64,000 nucleotides of DNA from Nothopassalora personata. Taxonomy: Eukaryota; Ascomycota; Dothideomycetes; Mycosphaerellales; Mycosphaerellaceae. Of this stretch, positions 22,801-34,198 are shown piece after piece. The stretch spans positions 4,402,001 to 4,466,000 of the forward strand of contig CM066288.1 of assembly GCA_033816765.1 (NCBI GenBank), written 5' to 3'. A program made the translations under genes and the position numbers. The stretch's first letter is position 1, and each line of letters opens with the position of its first letter. Under the pieces are notes generated by a model. That model did no database searches, was not told the DNA's origin, and worked only from the letters and a program-made list of their open reading frames with translations.

Positions 22801-23421
22801 GGGAGGCAAGGATCCAGGGTAAAGAACGTCTCGAGAAGAGCGCGTTCCGAACAACGACCCAGCCGAACAGACACCGCTCAGCAGCCATCACGCATGTCCC
22901 CAGGCGAGCGACAGTTCTGTCACACAGCAGCTGACCACGGGTCCTGAAATGGTCGTTGTCATCGGCAGCACCCCCGCAGTGCCACGTCGTCCAGCGCAAG
23001 CTCATGCGGTGCGACCCAGGTGGAACCGAGCGTTAATCTGACAGCGCAAGTCGCACATACACCGCCATGGCAACCGACGCGTGCAGGCAGCCATTGTCCG
23101 GACTCGATTGACTCGTGGAGGCATTGTCTGTGGTAAGGCGCTGGATACCTGCAGTCGTAACCAAGGGACCAGAATGACATTGTTCGTGCGGTGAGTACAC
23201 CGCTTCGAGGAGGCCAGCCGTCGCCAAGAGATGCATCGCAAGAGGCGAGCGAGCGCGGGATCGTCAAGAGCCGTAATTTTGTGATGAAGCTGATCCGGTG
23301 CTGTCTGCCTGCGGGCGATGCATTCACCCCGAAGCGGAGCCGATTTGACGCCAGACGTCTCCCGGGGAAGTGTGGATGCTAGATCCGGGGATGGCAGGAG
23401 GATGGATAGAGTTGGGGTGGA
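19851..23421. other. 3.5-kb gene-poor interval
   Basis: No gene that I can support. ORFs are short and overlap on both strands. A plus-strand stretch from about 21,300 to 22,450 is less GC-rich than its surroundings. The last exon of the CENP-C gene should lie at the right end on the minus strand but could not be placed with confidence. Confidence 0.4.
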
Positions 23422-23499
23422 TGGACAGGACAGACAGGGAAAACAGGACAGGACAGACAGGGAAAACAGGACAGGACAGACAGGGAAAACAGGACAGGC
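23422..23499. repeat. 23-bp minisatellite at the second CENP-C 5' splice site
   Basis: Just over three near-perfect copies of GGACAGGACAGACAGGGAAA plus ACA. On the minus (coding) strand it begins within a few bases of the GTAAGC splice donor after codon Gly of WIVPRG. Confidence 0.85.
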
Positions 23500-23503
23500 T
23501 TAC

Positions 23504-25413
23504 CTCTGGGCACGATCCAAACTCCACCTTTGCTGAGTGCGAACTGATTGACCTCCATGCCGGTGGCACCGACCTCGACCAACACTTTGCCCTCGTGCAC
23601 GAAGAAGACCATCTGCATCTTGCGACTGTTCTTGGCGCGCTTGAAGCCTTCCGGCGGTAGCTCGACGACGCCGGCGCCAAAGAAGGGTATGGTCATGATT
23701 TTGGCGTACTTGAACTCTGACCCGGCAACGTCGCGCGTGATGATCGATGACGACGCGAATGCAATATCTAGGTTGTAGTGTCAGCCCGACATGTCTTACA
23801 ATGGCCGTGGGAGGGTCATTAACACGCATACCTTCTTCTACGGGGTCGTTGGGGTCGCCAGCTTTCGTCGTCGCATTCCAATTGGCCACATTACCAGTGA
23901 TCACGCCCATAGTTTCCTCCCACTCGTCAGGCATGACTGATTCCGTCTCGCTCTCTTCCTCGATCGCCCCGAGACGGCTGCTGGTCCGCTTTCGTCCCTT
24001 CTTCTTTCGTCTGCGTCTGTCTTGAGGCTTTTCGACATGTTCAGCACGTATTATGCCCTCGATCTCGCCGTTCCTCCAGATTCGTGACTCGTTCTCCCAG
24101 AATTTGAGTGGTTCAATGCAATTGCGGCCTGCTCTGGAGATCTTGCGAGCGTCCTCGTGAGGAGTCATGGCTCGGAGGTTGACGTTACTGACAGGTCCCA
24201 TACTACCTCCACGATGTCGCTTCGAGGGTGAGTCATTAAGCTTTACTGGGCTGCCTGTTGCTGTCACAGGTACTCCCATCGCTCTGTTCGGGTCTCTTTC
24301 TTTCGGTGCCGCAGTCTTCTTGCCCTTGGACGGTCGTCCTTTTTGTTTCTTGGCTAGTTGTGGCTCTTCTTGTGTTTGTAGTTGTGAGTCGAGCTCTGCC
24401 TGCGAGTCTCGTGGGATAATGTGGGAGTCGCCATCGAATACAGGCTGATCATCGCCAGCCGTCTCAAGCTCGGTGCCTTCATCGCGGTGGACGCTGACGT
24501 TCGACGAGCGTTTCTTCCTAGGTGGTGGTCCCGTCGCTCCCTGAGCGCTGCTCTCAGCCACAACTTCACTGTCCTCCAAGCTCCGCCTACCACGCTTCCT
24601 AGTAGTGGTGTTCGGAGATCGCTGTACTTGGCTGTTGTCCACAGACTGATCTAACTTCGGCGGTCGTCCTCTACCACGTTTCACAGGCACTTCTGTGGGC
24701 TCCTCTGGCATCTCAGTCTCTTCACCCTCTGCGGTCGTTGGCTCTGGATCGAGGGTGTCATCGTCCATCATGATCGGCCCGTCGTCTCCTTCAATAGATC
24801 GCTCCACGTTGTCATCGTCATCCTCCATGATCCCATTTGTGTGCTCTATCGACGTTTTCGCAGTCTCGTCGTCTTCCAGCGAGAAGGGGTCTGGTCGTGC
24901 GTTCATGGACCGCCGTAGCACCTTCCGTGGCTTGAAAGGACTTTGGCTTTCCGCGACGTTGAGACTTTTGCGGTTCTTGTTGAAGTCGAGTCTGCGATTC
25001 GCGGCTGGCTGTTCTGGGGTATCGTCATCCGCGTCATCTTGCGCGCTCAAGGCTCGTTTCACCGAAGAGCGTCTCGGAGATCCTCCTATGCTGGTGTGCT
25101 TCAGCGGCGATTGTCGCGCGGGTGGTAGACGAGGTGTCTTTCGCGCAGCCAGGCGGTCTGTGACATCCGGCGCAGAAGTGTCGTCCAGGTCCATGCCTTC
25201 GCTCGTGAGCGTCTTATTCCCAAGGATGTCGGTGTCGTTCGGCGACGAGAAGATGCCGGAGACGGGTTCGAGGCCATGTTCGTCGCGTATCCCAGTATCT
25301 TTCAGTGTGATTCCTGTCTTGCGCCCGACTTTGCCAATGTCGAAGTATTGGTTGTCCGACTTCTTGCGTCGGCCTGGCGTGCCAGCGTTTTTCTTCTTCG
25401 AGGAGGGCGCCAT
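23504..25413 (-). CDS. MIF2: Centromere protein C / Mif2 (3' end unresolved)
   Basis: Exon 1 23832-25413 and exon 2 23504-23767, joined by a 64-bp intron (GTATGC...CCTAG). About 616 residues are visible. Residues 20-59 are the Mif2 N-terminal motif (YFDIGKVGRKTGITLKDTG...GIFSSP). There is an AT-hook at about 246-251 (KRGRGRP) and the CENP-C motif at about 427-446 (RAGRNCIEPLKFWENE), which binds the CENP-A nucleosome. Exon 2 encodes most of the C-terminal cupin dimerisation fold (VFFVHEGKVLVEVGATGMEV, GGVWIVPRG). After the donor at 23503 I could not find a clean exon for the last cupin strands; reading through adds 42 Pro/Cys/Leu-rich residues encoded by the minisatellite, ending at 23379. Start ATG 25413 gives the conserved short basic lead. 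Confidence 0.85.
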
Positions 25414-25697
25414 TGCGCGTGGTAGTGACGAGACGCTTTTACGCCAGTGCACCGAGTTCCAAGGACATACACGTCGTGTGAGGTCCAGTGAGCGATGCGA
25501 CACGATCAAGTTCAAGTCGCGTTTCCCCGATGTAAACATTCAGGTGTTTTGGGGGAGCTGCCCGCGCTAAGCGAGATGCCGGCCATAAGTCGAGGCAGTC
25601 ACGCCAGCCGGGACAACCCATGCAATTGAACTCTATCGTTCGTCTCCTCCGTCTGTTGGTTTCTTATTTCAACCTCGTCCAACAACTTTCACGTAAC
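25414..25697. promoter_or_regulatory. Shared divergent promoter of MIF2 and the small membrane-protein gene
   Basis: Only 284 bp separate the two start codons, which point away from each other, so both promoters must be here. No clear TATA box was identified. Confidence 0.6.
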
Positions 25698-26296
25698 ATG
25701 GACTTGACATCCAAGGACCTGTTCGTGCGCGGACTGCACGTGACACAACTACTTATCAGCCTCTACGGTGCCAGCGTCTCATACGTAGCCGTCACCAAGC
25801 TGCAGAAGTACGAGAAGACATCTAAGAAGTTGGCAGAATGGTCCAACACAGCTGCGCATGAGCTTCACAAGACCAGGACCACACAGACTTCGGGAGCTAT
25901 AGCTGTTAGACGGTTGTGTAGCTTGATCTAGACGCTCCAGCTGACATCCTGCCAGATCATAGCATCAGTCCTCGCCTCTGCTACACTAGCTTTCGTCCCC
26001 AGCATGCTACCCGACTGGGCACGTATTGGTACGTGGCATGACAGTCCTGGTCCTTGTGCTCATCACTAATCTTTGCAGGCGTCTCGCCAGCTCTCCTCGT
26101 CGTTGTCCTCTTGGCGCGTGGCCACATCAAGAATTACTGGACGCCTCGCGATGGCCAAAATGCCATTCGTATCCCACTCCCCAAGATGGGTGAGTATAAC
26201 GTGGCTCTGCAGCAGACCGAGCTGCTCCTGTGGGTGCTTGAATTCCTCGAGTACAGCTGGGTGGCGGCTGCTTTCGTGAACGGCATGATAGGATAG
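25698..26296 (+). CDS. Small multi-pass membrane protein, unknown function
   Basis: Three exons 25698-25904, 25956-26028 and 26079-26296; introns of 51 bp (weak donor GTTAGA, acceptor CTGCCAG) and 50 bp (GTACGT...TTTGCAG). 165 aa. Hydrophobic segments lie at about residues 10-30 (GLHVTQLLISLYGASVSYVA), 70-88 (IIASVLASATLAFVPSM) and 95-110 (VSPALLVVVLLARG), and a fourth near the C-terminus (LLLWVLEFLEYSWVAAAFV). I do not recognise the family. The first donor is non-canonical at positions 4-6 and decides the frame, so exon 1's end is the weakest point. Confidence 0.65.
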
Positions 26297-26481
26297 CGAC
26301 AGAATTTTGCCGAAGCAGACGGCCAGAGAGTGCTTCACCCTTCGTTCTTGTGTCTCTGTGAATCCACGTGGCAGTCATTGCAGAACGGTACCCTTGCATG
26401 TGAGATGCCGGACAGTCGATCTGGGTTGCTCGCAGTTCAAGTGCTGGGCATTTGCGTTCCTGACATCCAGCGAAGTTTCGC
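26297..26481. other. Short convergent intergenic region
   Basis: 185 bp between two converging stop codons; it must hold both polyadenylation regions. Confidence 0.5.
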
Positions 26482-27492
26482 TCAGAACACCTCTTCAGTA
26501 ACCCTCCTCCCAAACCACGTCGCCAACTCATCCTCCTTTCCCTCCGCTGCTCCCATCAAAAAGCCCGTCAACTTCAAATCATCCGCCCCATCATGCGGCT
26601 CCGGCCACTCAACCCTACAAGGCGCCCCCTTCGCCTCCAACATCTCCTTCGCAGTGCCCCAACTGAACCGACACTCATTCCCCCACCCAAACACCGGATC
26701 CATATTCTGCTTCAACCAACTCGAACACCTCGCATCAGAAGGATACCCAGACCCCCACGCCACATTCCCAGAATCCTCCTCAGTCGCATAAGAAGAATAC
26801 AGCACATCCAACGCAGCATCCCTTGTAACTTTCGCGCAAACCGACGCAGCCGAGACACAAGGGTAAAGACTATCAGCCTTCTTCGCAACCGTGATAGCCA
26901 GCGCCGGAAAAATCCTCTCAAGTTTCTTCTGATACGTCTCCGGCCGTCCAATAGTATCAATATACACTTCCCTCACATTCACACCCTTATCCAGAACCTC
27001 CTGTATCAAAGCAATAGTCGCATCCATAGCCTGCTCATTCAAATTGTACACCCCATGCGGCCTCATCATAGCAGAAGAAATATCTCTCGCGGACATTAAC
27101 CTCGTCGCCCAACCTCCGTGGGTATGAAGGTCCGTCCCTGGGGTGGAAATCTTCTCCATGAGGTCGGAGCGTACGGCGGGTGTAAGGACTTTTGAGTCGT
27201 CGAACTTGTGCGTGTCCGCGAGGAGTGAGCGGTGGAGAGGGAGGGGCAGGTAGTAGAGGGCGTAGACCATGGGGCCGAGGACTGGGCCGCGGCCTGCTTC
27301 GTCTACGCCGAGAACGCATTCGGTGCTCATGTTGTCCTTTATTGTTGGAGGGATTGGGGAGTGGTGGGTGTAGCTGGAGCCGTCGAGGACTTGAGGTTTG
27401 GAGATGGAAGGTGGGATGAAGACATCTTCGGTCGGGGTTTCGAGGGCGATGTCTTGGGATTCTTTTTGGGAGTCTTCCATGGGTTCGTCCAT
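26482..27492 (-). CDS. RNH201: Ribonuclease H2 catalytic subunit A
   Basis: Intronless, 336 aa. After an acidic N-terminal extension of about 55 residues comes the RNase HII core: GVDEAGRGPVLGPMVYA (first catalytic Asp and Glu in DEAG), DSKVLTPAVRSDLMEKI (the DDSK motif), VYIDTIGRPETYQKKL (third acidic residue) and KADSLYPCVSAASVCAKVTR (fourth, plus the GR/K-V substrate-binding loop). It then has ARCSSWLKQNMDPVFGWGNE and FSWGT as in eukaryotic subunit A. The enzyme removes single ribonucleotides and RNA primers from DNA in a complex with subunits B and C. All four acidic active-site positions appear present. Full family length. Confidence 0.95.
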   Translation of the reverse strand: MDEPMEDSQKESQDIALETPTEDVFIPPSISKPQVLDGSSYTHHSPIPPTIKDNMSTECVLGVDEAGRGPVLGPMVYALYYLPLPLHRSLLADTHKFDDSKVLTPAVRSDLMEKISTPGTDLHTHGGWATRLMSARDISSAMMRPHGVYNLNEQAMDATIALIQEVLDKGVNVREVYIDTIGRPETYQKKLERIFPALAITVAKKADSLYPCVSAASVCAKVTRDAALDVLYSSYATEEDSGNVAWGSGYPSDARCSSWLKQNMDPVFGWGNECRFSWGTAKEMLEAKGAPCRVEWPEPHDGADDLKLTGFLMGAAEGKEDELATWFGRRVTEEVF

Positions 27493-27965
27493 GCTGGGTG
27501 GGAGGATGTAGCTGATTGTGCAATGTTCTCTTCTCTGTTGTTCGCGGTCGATTCTACTGTAGGATGTTTGGGGAGACGCGACTGAGCGCGTGTCAAGCGT
27601 GACTCGGAGTTCGGATTCGATGCGAAGACAACATCCTGACTTCCACCTTCTTCCCTGGAAACCACCTCCTCTCCCACCAACCCGCGCCTTCTCTATTGCA
27701 ACATTATCGCCATTCGACTGACTGTCTCTGCCGGAACGATACTCAAGATTTCATGCCATCGTGAGCTAACATCAAAATGATGGTCCCGGTCGCCAGCACA
27801 GTGTCCAAGGCTTGCCAATGCTCCTGTGATAGACCAACAGTCTGTCCTCGCAAGATGTCGGCCTCGTCATCCAGGCTTGACTGAACGTCGGGGTGGCAGG
27901 ACAGAAAGCCAGCTATCTTAGGTCTAACTCGAACCTGCAGATTCATATATCTTGAGACTCTTGGG
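27493..27965. other. Intergenic region
   Basis: Promoter side of RNH201. No gene seen. Confidence 0.4.
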
Positions 27966-28451
27966 ATGTACTTCCGCGTCAATCGCTCTATCGATTTCTC
28001 AATCGACTTTACCTTCAGCTCATACGAGCTTCAAAGAGTTGTCCGTTGCTTGGCTGCAATGATCGGCCCGGAGAACGCTCGTAGTATCGAGTACTTCCGG
28101 CGCATCATTCAAGAACCCAATGGCTATCGCGCACCTAAATTACGAGCGGATGAGATAGCGCCTCAGCAGCGGGCAATCAAACACTGCCTCAGTCCACAGA
28201 CTCGCATGAGCGTTGCTGTGGAGCTAAAGTTTGACGACCGTTGCTTGGACAAAGAACCGCAAAGACTATGGCACATCGATCTAGACGATCTGAACAAGGC
28301 ATGGCATCAAGTGGGAGTAGTGAGCAGGGAGAGGCGAAAGGGGAGAACAGTTTCTGAGTGTCATGCCATCGGTTGGCTGCGAGATCAGCTGGAGAGGTTC
28401 CTACGCCATTTGGACCACAGAATATCGCAAGAGCCTATAAAGGCTGTCTGA
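27966..28451 (+). CDS. Hypothetical protein or gene fragment
   Basis: A 161-codon ORF, starting ATG 27966. The sequence FTFSSYELQRVVRCLAAMIG followed by a basic, Arg/Glu-rich half resembles the second half of fungal proteins that begin with an F-box-like LTCKxIRxEI segment. No N-terminal half is found directly upstream, so it may be a broken gene. I do not recognise a named family. Confidence 0.35.
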   Translation: MYFRVNRSIDFSIDFTFSSYELQRVVRCLAAMIGPENARSIEYFRRIIQEPNGYRAPKLRADEIAPQQRAIKHCLSPQTRMSVAVELKFDDRCLDKEPQRLWHIDLDDLNKAWHQVGVVSRERRKGRTVSECHAIGWLRDQLERFLRHLDHRISQEPIKAV

Positions 28452-28533
28452 ACGTATGCGATTCCCCTTAATATGAAAGCTGTGTCTTGGCAGTTGGCGG
28501 CGATGTTATACTTTCAAACACTGGCCCTGCCAT

Positions 28534-29178
28534 AATGTCCTTGTCAGCACTGGTACGAAGCTGGCATTCGGGAACAGAAAGCCAGCCTTTCTCGCCCTGT
28601 CTTTGACTTGCAAAGCTATACGGCAAGAGATTCGGGGTGTCTACTGCTCGATTAACGACAAAATCGATTTCCGATCGAGCAAGTACGACATTCCCTCGGC
28701 AAATACAGCTCCGTGTAGCCCGCCAGAGCGTCTGGCAGAGATCTTCGGGGTTAAAAGCCGTTGGAAGATCTTGCATGTTCGTCTTCACGTTTCGCATCTC
28801 GATCTGAGCCTGCCTCGTCAAAGTACCACATGGAAGCTTTACGAAGTCAGTCACTTTTATGCAGTCTTAGGGGTACACTTCCATCCTAAGGCAACGATAA
28901 GCTTACTTCTCGACACGGGGTTCTATCACAACTGGCGAGGCTCCACAACACCAATCAACGTAGCTGTCGATCTTGATAATGTGCCAGAGGCAAGTGATGA
29001 GGTGGGTCGAATCGCTGATCTTGCACAGCACCGGCGCTTCTGGTGGCGTTGGCTATCTTTTGCCCTGGGGAGTTCATCGCGCGTCCTCTGCCGGGGTGAC
29101 ATCTTCAAGATCCAATTCGACATCGATTGGTTTCTCTGGTGGTTGGAAGAGTGGTTAGATTTGCTTGCCAGCCACTGA
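28534..29178 (+). pseudogene. Fragment of fungal F-box-like/2EXR-like protein
   Basis: An open frame from about 28534 to a stop at 29176-29178, with the typical lead FLALSLTCKAIRQEIRGVYC, then a longer body with LHVSHLDLSL and a Trp-rich end (WFLWWLEEWLDLL). There is no in-frame ATG before the conserved segment, so a 5' exon is missing or lost. It lies 80 bp after another fragment of seemingly the same kind. It could be the second exon of a real gene whose splice site I did not find. Confidence 0.35.
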
Positions 29179-30324
29179 ATACCGACAAGATCAGCCCTCT
29201 CTCGCGAGAATTTGGGGCTGGTGCATCGAGGACGACTAAGAGCGAGCAGAAAGGCTAGCTTTGCCGCCTGTCAGTACAACGAGAGCTCAACAAGCAGAGC
29301 TTGACGGGCTCCTGGACCTTCATAGAGTGTCCGCTCCAATATGCTGGCTTATACAGCGCTCACTTTCACTCGCTGATTCAGCCGATGATGGTTACCCGAA
29401 ACTCCCAATATCTCCACACTGATCAAGCTGCGGGATTACGGATCACTCCCGTAAAGGCTGCGGCACAACCCCCGCGAAGACCTTCGCATCAAGGCAGCCC
29501 ATTCTTCTTCACCACGATATGGGGAATACGCTATTATGACTCCAGTGTCGCACTAATGTTGCGGGTCTCCAATGGATAAGTAGCCCCCGAAATTCCTCGC
29601 CCAGAAGCTTTCCCACACGCAAGATGCCAACCTACCGATCACTTTCGTGCTTAATACTGGCGCTGATCAAGCTGGCTGGAGACGTATAGAGGACCATCAA
29701 CATTCATTCTGCAGCTTCGAAAAGATGGCCTCAAGGATGCAGACGCTGAGCGGGTTCGATAGAAGAAGAACTTCGTTTGGGAATCCACCGAAAATCCTTG
29801 AAGTGCTCATGCCAATGCTCTCTATCAATGGTCGATCGTCATGGGCCGGAAAATGGATTCGCTGTGGATTCCGTGACGCCCTTCGAAGAGGGTGCCATTC
29901 GTGCCACTTTCATCGGAGGAAGGCCAACAACATGTAGGATGACTGGACCTCAAATTCCCCTTGGTTCTCAAGCATTCACAACACAAACATTTGTGGGCAA
30001 ATCCGAGCGTATTCATGCAAGGCAATCCGATGGCCTACGAGGAGCCTAAGCGGTGGCGCGGTCACTTGATCCTCCAGTCGCGTGGAGCGAATCACGATAA
30101 AGCACTGTGATGCTACGCACATTTCTCAATGTCGTTGTCGTTGTGGCCTGAGGCTGTACAGAAGCTGAGTAACATACTTTTAGCGCCCTCGTCTCACCTC
30201 GTTTGCCTCGTACCACTTTCCCCCTTTCACGTCGAGTCGCAATTCGCGAATCATCACAGTCGTTTATCCTCATACATGTAGTCAGTGACTTCTGATTACT
30301 GCACTTCCGGAAACTGCAGCAAAA
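29179..30324. other. Intergenic region
   Basis: No supported gene; only short ORFs. Confidence 0.4.
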
Positions 30325-31194
30325 ATGGGCTCAAACGACCTTCTCCCCGCCCATGTCCCATCACACGTAAAACCAATATGTAATGGCCTGCTCCAATTCG
30401 GCGGTATGCTCTGGACAGTCTGCTACGCACTTTACGTCCAGGAATCCTTCAAGTCGAAATCCTACGGCATGCCCCTCTTCGCCTTGGCTCAGAATTTCGC
30501 CTGGGAATTGGTCTACGCAGCCTACGTGGCAGAGTCAGCGTTGGAGAAGACCGTCTTCACACTATGGCTACTGTTCGACTTGGGGATGATTTACGGTGTC
30601 GTAAAGTTTGGAAAGTATGAGTGGCGACAATCACCTTGGATCGCGAGTCACATTGGGATGATATTAGCGGCGATGATTGCGGTTGCTACATTGGGTCAGT
30701 GGACTTTTGCAGAGTGGTGGATTGAGAACGAGATTGGGAAGAAGGCTGGGAAGCCTTATAGAGGCGTCATCGGGCCTGATACCAGCGAGCTGGGGTTCTG
30801 GACGGCGGCTGTCGCGCAGCTGTATTTGAGCGCGGCGAGTTTGTGTCAGTTGCTCGTGAGGCAACATTCTGGTGGCGTGAACTGGAAGATATGGTAAGCA
30901 CGTATGAGATTTTGTGGTTGCTGACAATGCACTGAGAAAGATTACAGGTTCTGTAGGATGTTCGGATCGATTTCTGGCCTATATCTGAATTATGGTTGGG
31001 CTTGGCTCTATTGGCCAGGGGCTCACGGTTACTTCGTCTCACCATTCGCCTTGTTCCTCTGGGTCGGAGGCTTTGTGAGCGACGTAGTATATGCCTTCGT
31101 GCTGAGGCAAGTTCAGCAGACTGAGATTGTCCTGGAAGATGGGAGGAAGACGAGCAGGAAAGACGAGAAGGTCATTAGTGGCAAGAAATCGTAG
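30325..31194 (+). CDS. PaxB/Pyr4-type integral membrane terpene cyclase
   Basis: Exons 30325-30893 and 30948-31194 with a 54-bp intron (GTAAGC...GATTACAG, branch GCTGAC); 271 aa. Six to seven hydrophobic helices. The family's catalytic signature NFAWE lies at about residues 56-60 (LAQNFAWELVYAAYV), and FDLGMIYGVVKFGKYEW follows. Members such as Pyr4 and PaxB protonate epoxidised meroterpenoids or indole diterpenes for ring closure, with a Glu in the first signature and an acidic residue late in the protein; here DVVYAF near the end may supply it. There is no prenyltransferase, FAD epoxidase or GGPP synthase beside it, so it is a stand-alone family member and its substrate is unknown. Confidence 0.8.
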
Positions 31195-31560
31195 CTCATT
31201 GCCAAACCAGCTGGCTAACGACGTCTCGTGATCAGTGTTCCCCAGCTGTATAGCCTTCGCGTGCGCCTTCGCGTCCGCCTTTGCCTTCAGAGATTCTCCT
31301 CATCAGGCCCGACTTATCGAAAGCCGCTGGAGTCTTTCCCCGTTCTATGCTGCAAAGGACCGCCTTGCTGTTCCGACTGCTGACCCGTTCATAGTATTTT
31401 TGAACAAAACTCAAGACCATGCATGAACGTCGCCGGGACATTGATAGGAAATTTGTGCCTGGAGGTGCCTTGACAGGTGCGAACACGGGACATCGATGTG
31501 GTGAAGAAGGCGATTGAGTTGACGTGGACTCGCAACTGTCCGTTTCTGCAAGTGACTGCG
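31195..31560. other. Convergent intergenic region
   Basis: No gene seen between two converging genes. Confidence 0.4.
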
Positions 31561-32537
31561 TTAGAAAGCGCCAGTCTTCGCCATGTCATTTTCATATGGC
31601 TTGACATCCAGATTGTCCCTGGTTGCGACCGGCGACTCCAGTTCCTGCAGAACGTTCGAGGGCAATTCGGCAGCTCCGTGACCGCTCACTCGCTTTGGCG
31701 CAGCTGTGGTACCAGTCCATGTCGACCAGCTGCGGGTGGGTTGATTCATCTGTGCTCGCATGGATGCAAGAGTGTCGTTCACCGCCCGAGACTTCCGCTT
31801 CTCCCGCATCACCATGTAAGCGAGGTATACGCATGCAATCAGAAGAGGAACTCCGACGCCGACGCCTACTGCTGCCATATCGCCTGCTGTGTAGTTGTCG
31901 TCGGCCATAGACACGGTGGTGGTGGCGTTCGTGGTAGCGTTCGTGGTGGTGTTCGTGTTGTCGGTGGCATGGTTGGCTTGTTGGACCAGACTGCGGTCTA
32001 TGCCACCGGCCTCCATCGCCGATGTCAGTTGGTCGGACCGCAATATGAGGCTGCCGGCATTCGAAATGGTGAACAGTGTTGAGTTCACCTTGCAGTTGTC
32101 TGGGTAGAAGCCACATGTGAAAGTTTCGTTCGAGCATGCCATTACGTACTGGCCGCCACTTGGATTATCTGCTTCGGTCAGCACAAGACGCGCGACTGCT
32201 AGAACCAGTCAACTGACCGTTTTTGCAATATTGTGCACATGCTGGGTTGTCCCAGTTCTTGTCGGTACAGCTACCGCGTGACAGAATACCATTGTCCAAG
32301 CAAAGACCGTTCGACCTGTCCGACATCAGTATGGTCGAAGTTATACAATCTCGTGAGCACATCAACATACAAGCAGAATCCGTAGCTGGTGCAACATGCT
32401 GAAGCAGGCGCTGAGCTATTGCAAGGCACATCGATTGCAGCCGTTCCATCCGGATAATAACATTGCTGAGCAGCGACCAATCTGAGCGCGAATACCAGCA
32501 CAATCAGCGTCCTTGGTGAGCTTAGTGACGAGATCAT
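31561..32537 (-). CDS. Secreted-ectodomain single-pass membrane protein, Cys-rich
   Basis: Exons 32371-32537, 32218-32315 and 31561-32168 with introns of 55 and 49 bp; 290 aa. Residues 1-22 are a signal peptide (LIVLVFALRLVAAQQ). The ectodomain has about 14 cysteines (CYYPDGTAAIDVPCN, CCTSYGFCLSNGLCLDNG, NPACAQYCKN, CSNETFTCGFYPDNC), then a Thr/Asn-rich stalk (TNTTTNATTNATTTV) with N-glycosylation sites. One transmembrane helix follows at about 190-212 (MAAVGVGVGVPLLIACVYLA) with a basic stop-transfer MREKRKSR and a 70-residue cytosolic tail. This architecture is common among Pezizomycotina surface proteins of unknown role. Start ATG 32537 directly precedes the signal peptide. Confidence 0.8.
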
Positions 32538-34198
32538 AGTGACACAGCAGTGTAGTGACACCAGCGTCTGCGTGGGCGTAGCGACAGTGTACCAGACCAA
32601 GTTGAGTGGTATGACAGTGGCAGTGGAGGATGATGATGTGTGGGACACAGGAAGGAAAGGAGATAACTACCGGCTCTGCCTACCTGCTCGCTCTCGTGCG
32701 TAGTAGGGGTGGTGTGACCGGTTTGCAGAGGTATGACCTGGAACGTTGCAGGAACTCTGAGCTTGCTGTTTCATCGACCGCGTCCTTCCGATTAGGTGAA
32801 GGACGCTGTCAGAACAGAGTTTGACGCTGGCTCGCGTGGCAAGGCTGGCATCTCCTGGGTTGTAACGAGCTCAACTGGGATGATCGTGCGGAGCGGAAGA
32901 TTTGATAACATGTTTGCTCAGCGAGATGCGACAAAATCCCAACAATAGACTGCAAATCGTTGTTATGTTTTGCAGACCATGCTCGGCGCGAGCGATGGTG
33001 CTATGTGGTGGTCCTGCCTGGAGAATGCTGTCGTCGGCCGTGCGCACAAGAGAAAGCGCATCAAATCCCTATGCAGATTATCACTCATTTCGCATGTCTG
33101 GCAGCTAGGTATTGCTTCTACACCCGACAATGTGGACTGGCAGCCATTATGCTTCGCGTTCGGACTCGATGGCAGGCTGACTTCCAGGCGCCCTGTACGT
33201 TGCGTCGCGCTCTCGTTCTTGGTTCAGCAACTAAAGACATGCGCAACTCCTTAGTAATGAGCCAGTATTGTTGCAGTGCCATCAATTGGACCTACTCGAT
33301 GGATGTTGATTTTATATGTTTTGAGGTGAGAACAATAGTCCCTCAAAACGTGGTGTTCGCATCTCCGGCGAAAGACTCTATTCAATCCCAGGTTCTACCC
33401 AAAATCAAATCACGCCGAGGTCCGGATCCGTTTTGGATGCACGGCGAAGATGGTGTAGCCGTGGTCGTTCTACTTTCTGAGGGCTGCTTTGCACGATGTC
33501 CGATGTCGTCAGAAAGGGAACTCGCGATTAACATGACCCTTTGACCATGCACGTCTAAAGGTGCCAACACAATATGTGTCTGGTAACTAAGACATTGTAG
33601 CATCGCTGAAGCCAGGAGACCGTTGATGTGAGGGTGGTCGATATTGTGAAGATATGCATCCAGCATGGTGAGTCCAATTTCAACATCGCCGGGATTCGGA
33701 TTGGTTGCTACCACCTCCGTCTCCTCTGAGGCAAATGATGGCAGTGGATGATGTGCCGTGGAGTTGTCCACGGTGAATATATTTTATCAGCTCAAGGTGG
33801 GTGCAGTCTGAGCGGGACTCACGGCTGCAGTCAACGTTCGAGTCCTGGAAACCTTCCATGAATCGCACAATGACGATTGTCTGAAGACGGCCACGATTCG
33901 GCTCATGATACGATCTAGGCGTGAAAGCATCAATGAGCGTAGTGTGGCAATGATAATGTATGCGGATCTGCGTTCAGCGGCCAGGACACTTTGCTCTGAC
34001 CTGCCATTTCGAAGACGCGGCGAACACATCACTCCAATGCCTTCAGCGCATCCCAGGATACAGCAGCGACACCAGGCATTTTTACTGCGGTACAGGCCCA
34101 GAAACGACGCGAGATACAGGATGTACAGTCATGTAACGTCTGCTCGCAATGTACCGCCTGGTAAGGGCTGCCCCTCGACATACCGTCACTTTCTCACT
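32538..34198. other. Gene-poor interval
   Basis: A minus-strand ORF at 33382-33771 has moderately protein-like composition but no ATG-supported start or domain. A 194-codon plus-strand ORF overlaps it and looks like a shadow. Neither is called. Confidence 0.35.

Noticed and set aside
32960..33544. 194-codon plus-strand ORF overlapping a 129-codon minus-strand ORF
   Set aside because: Cys/Met-rich chance composition with no domain; the opposite frame is more protein-like but also unsupported.
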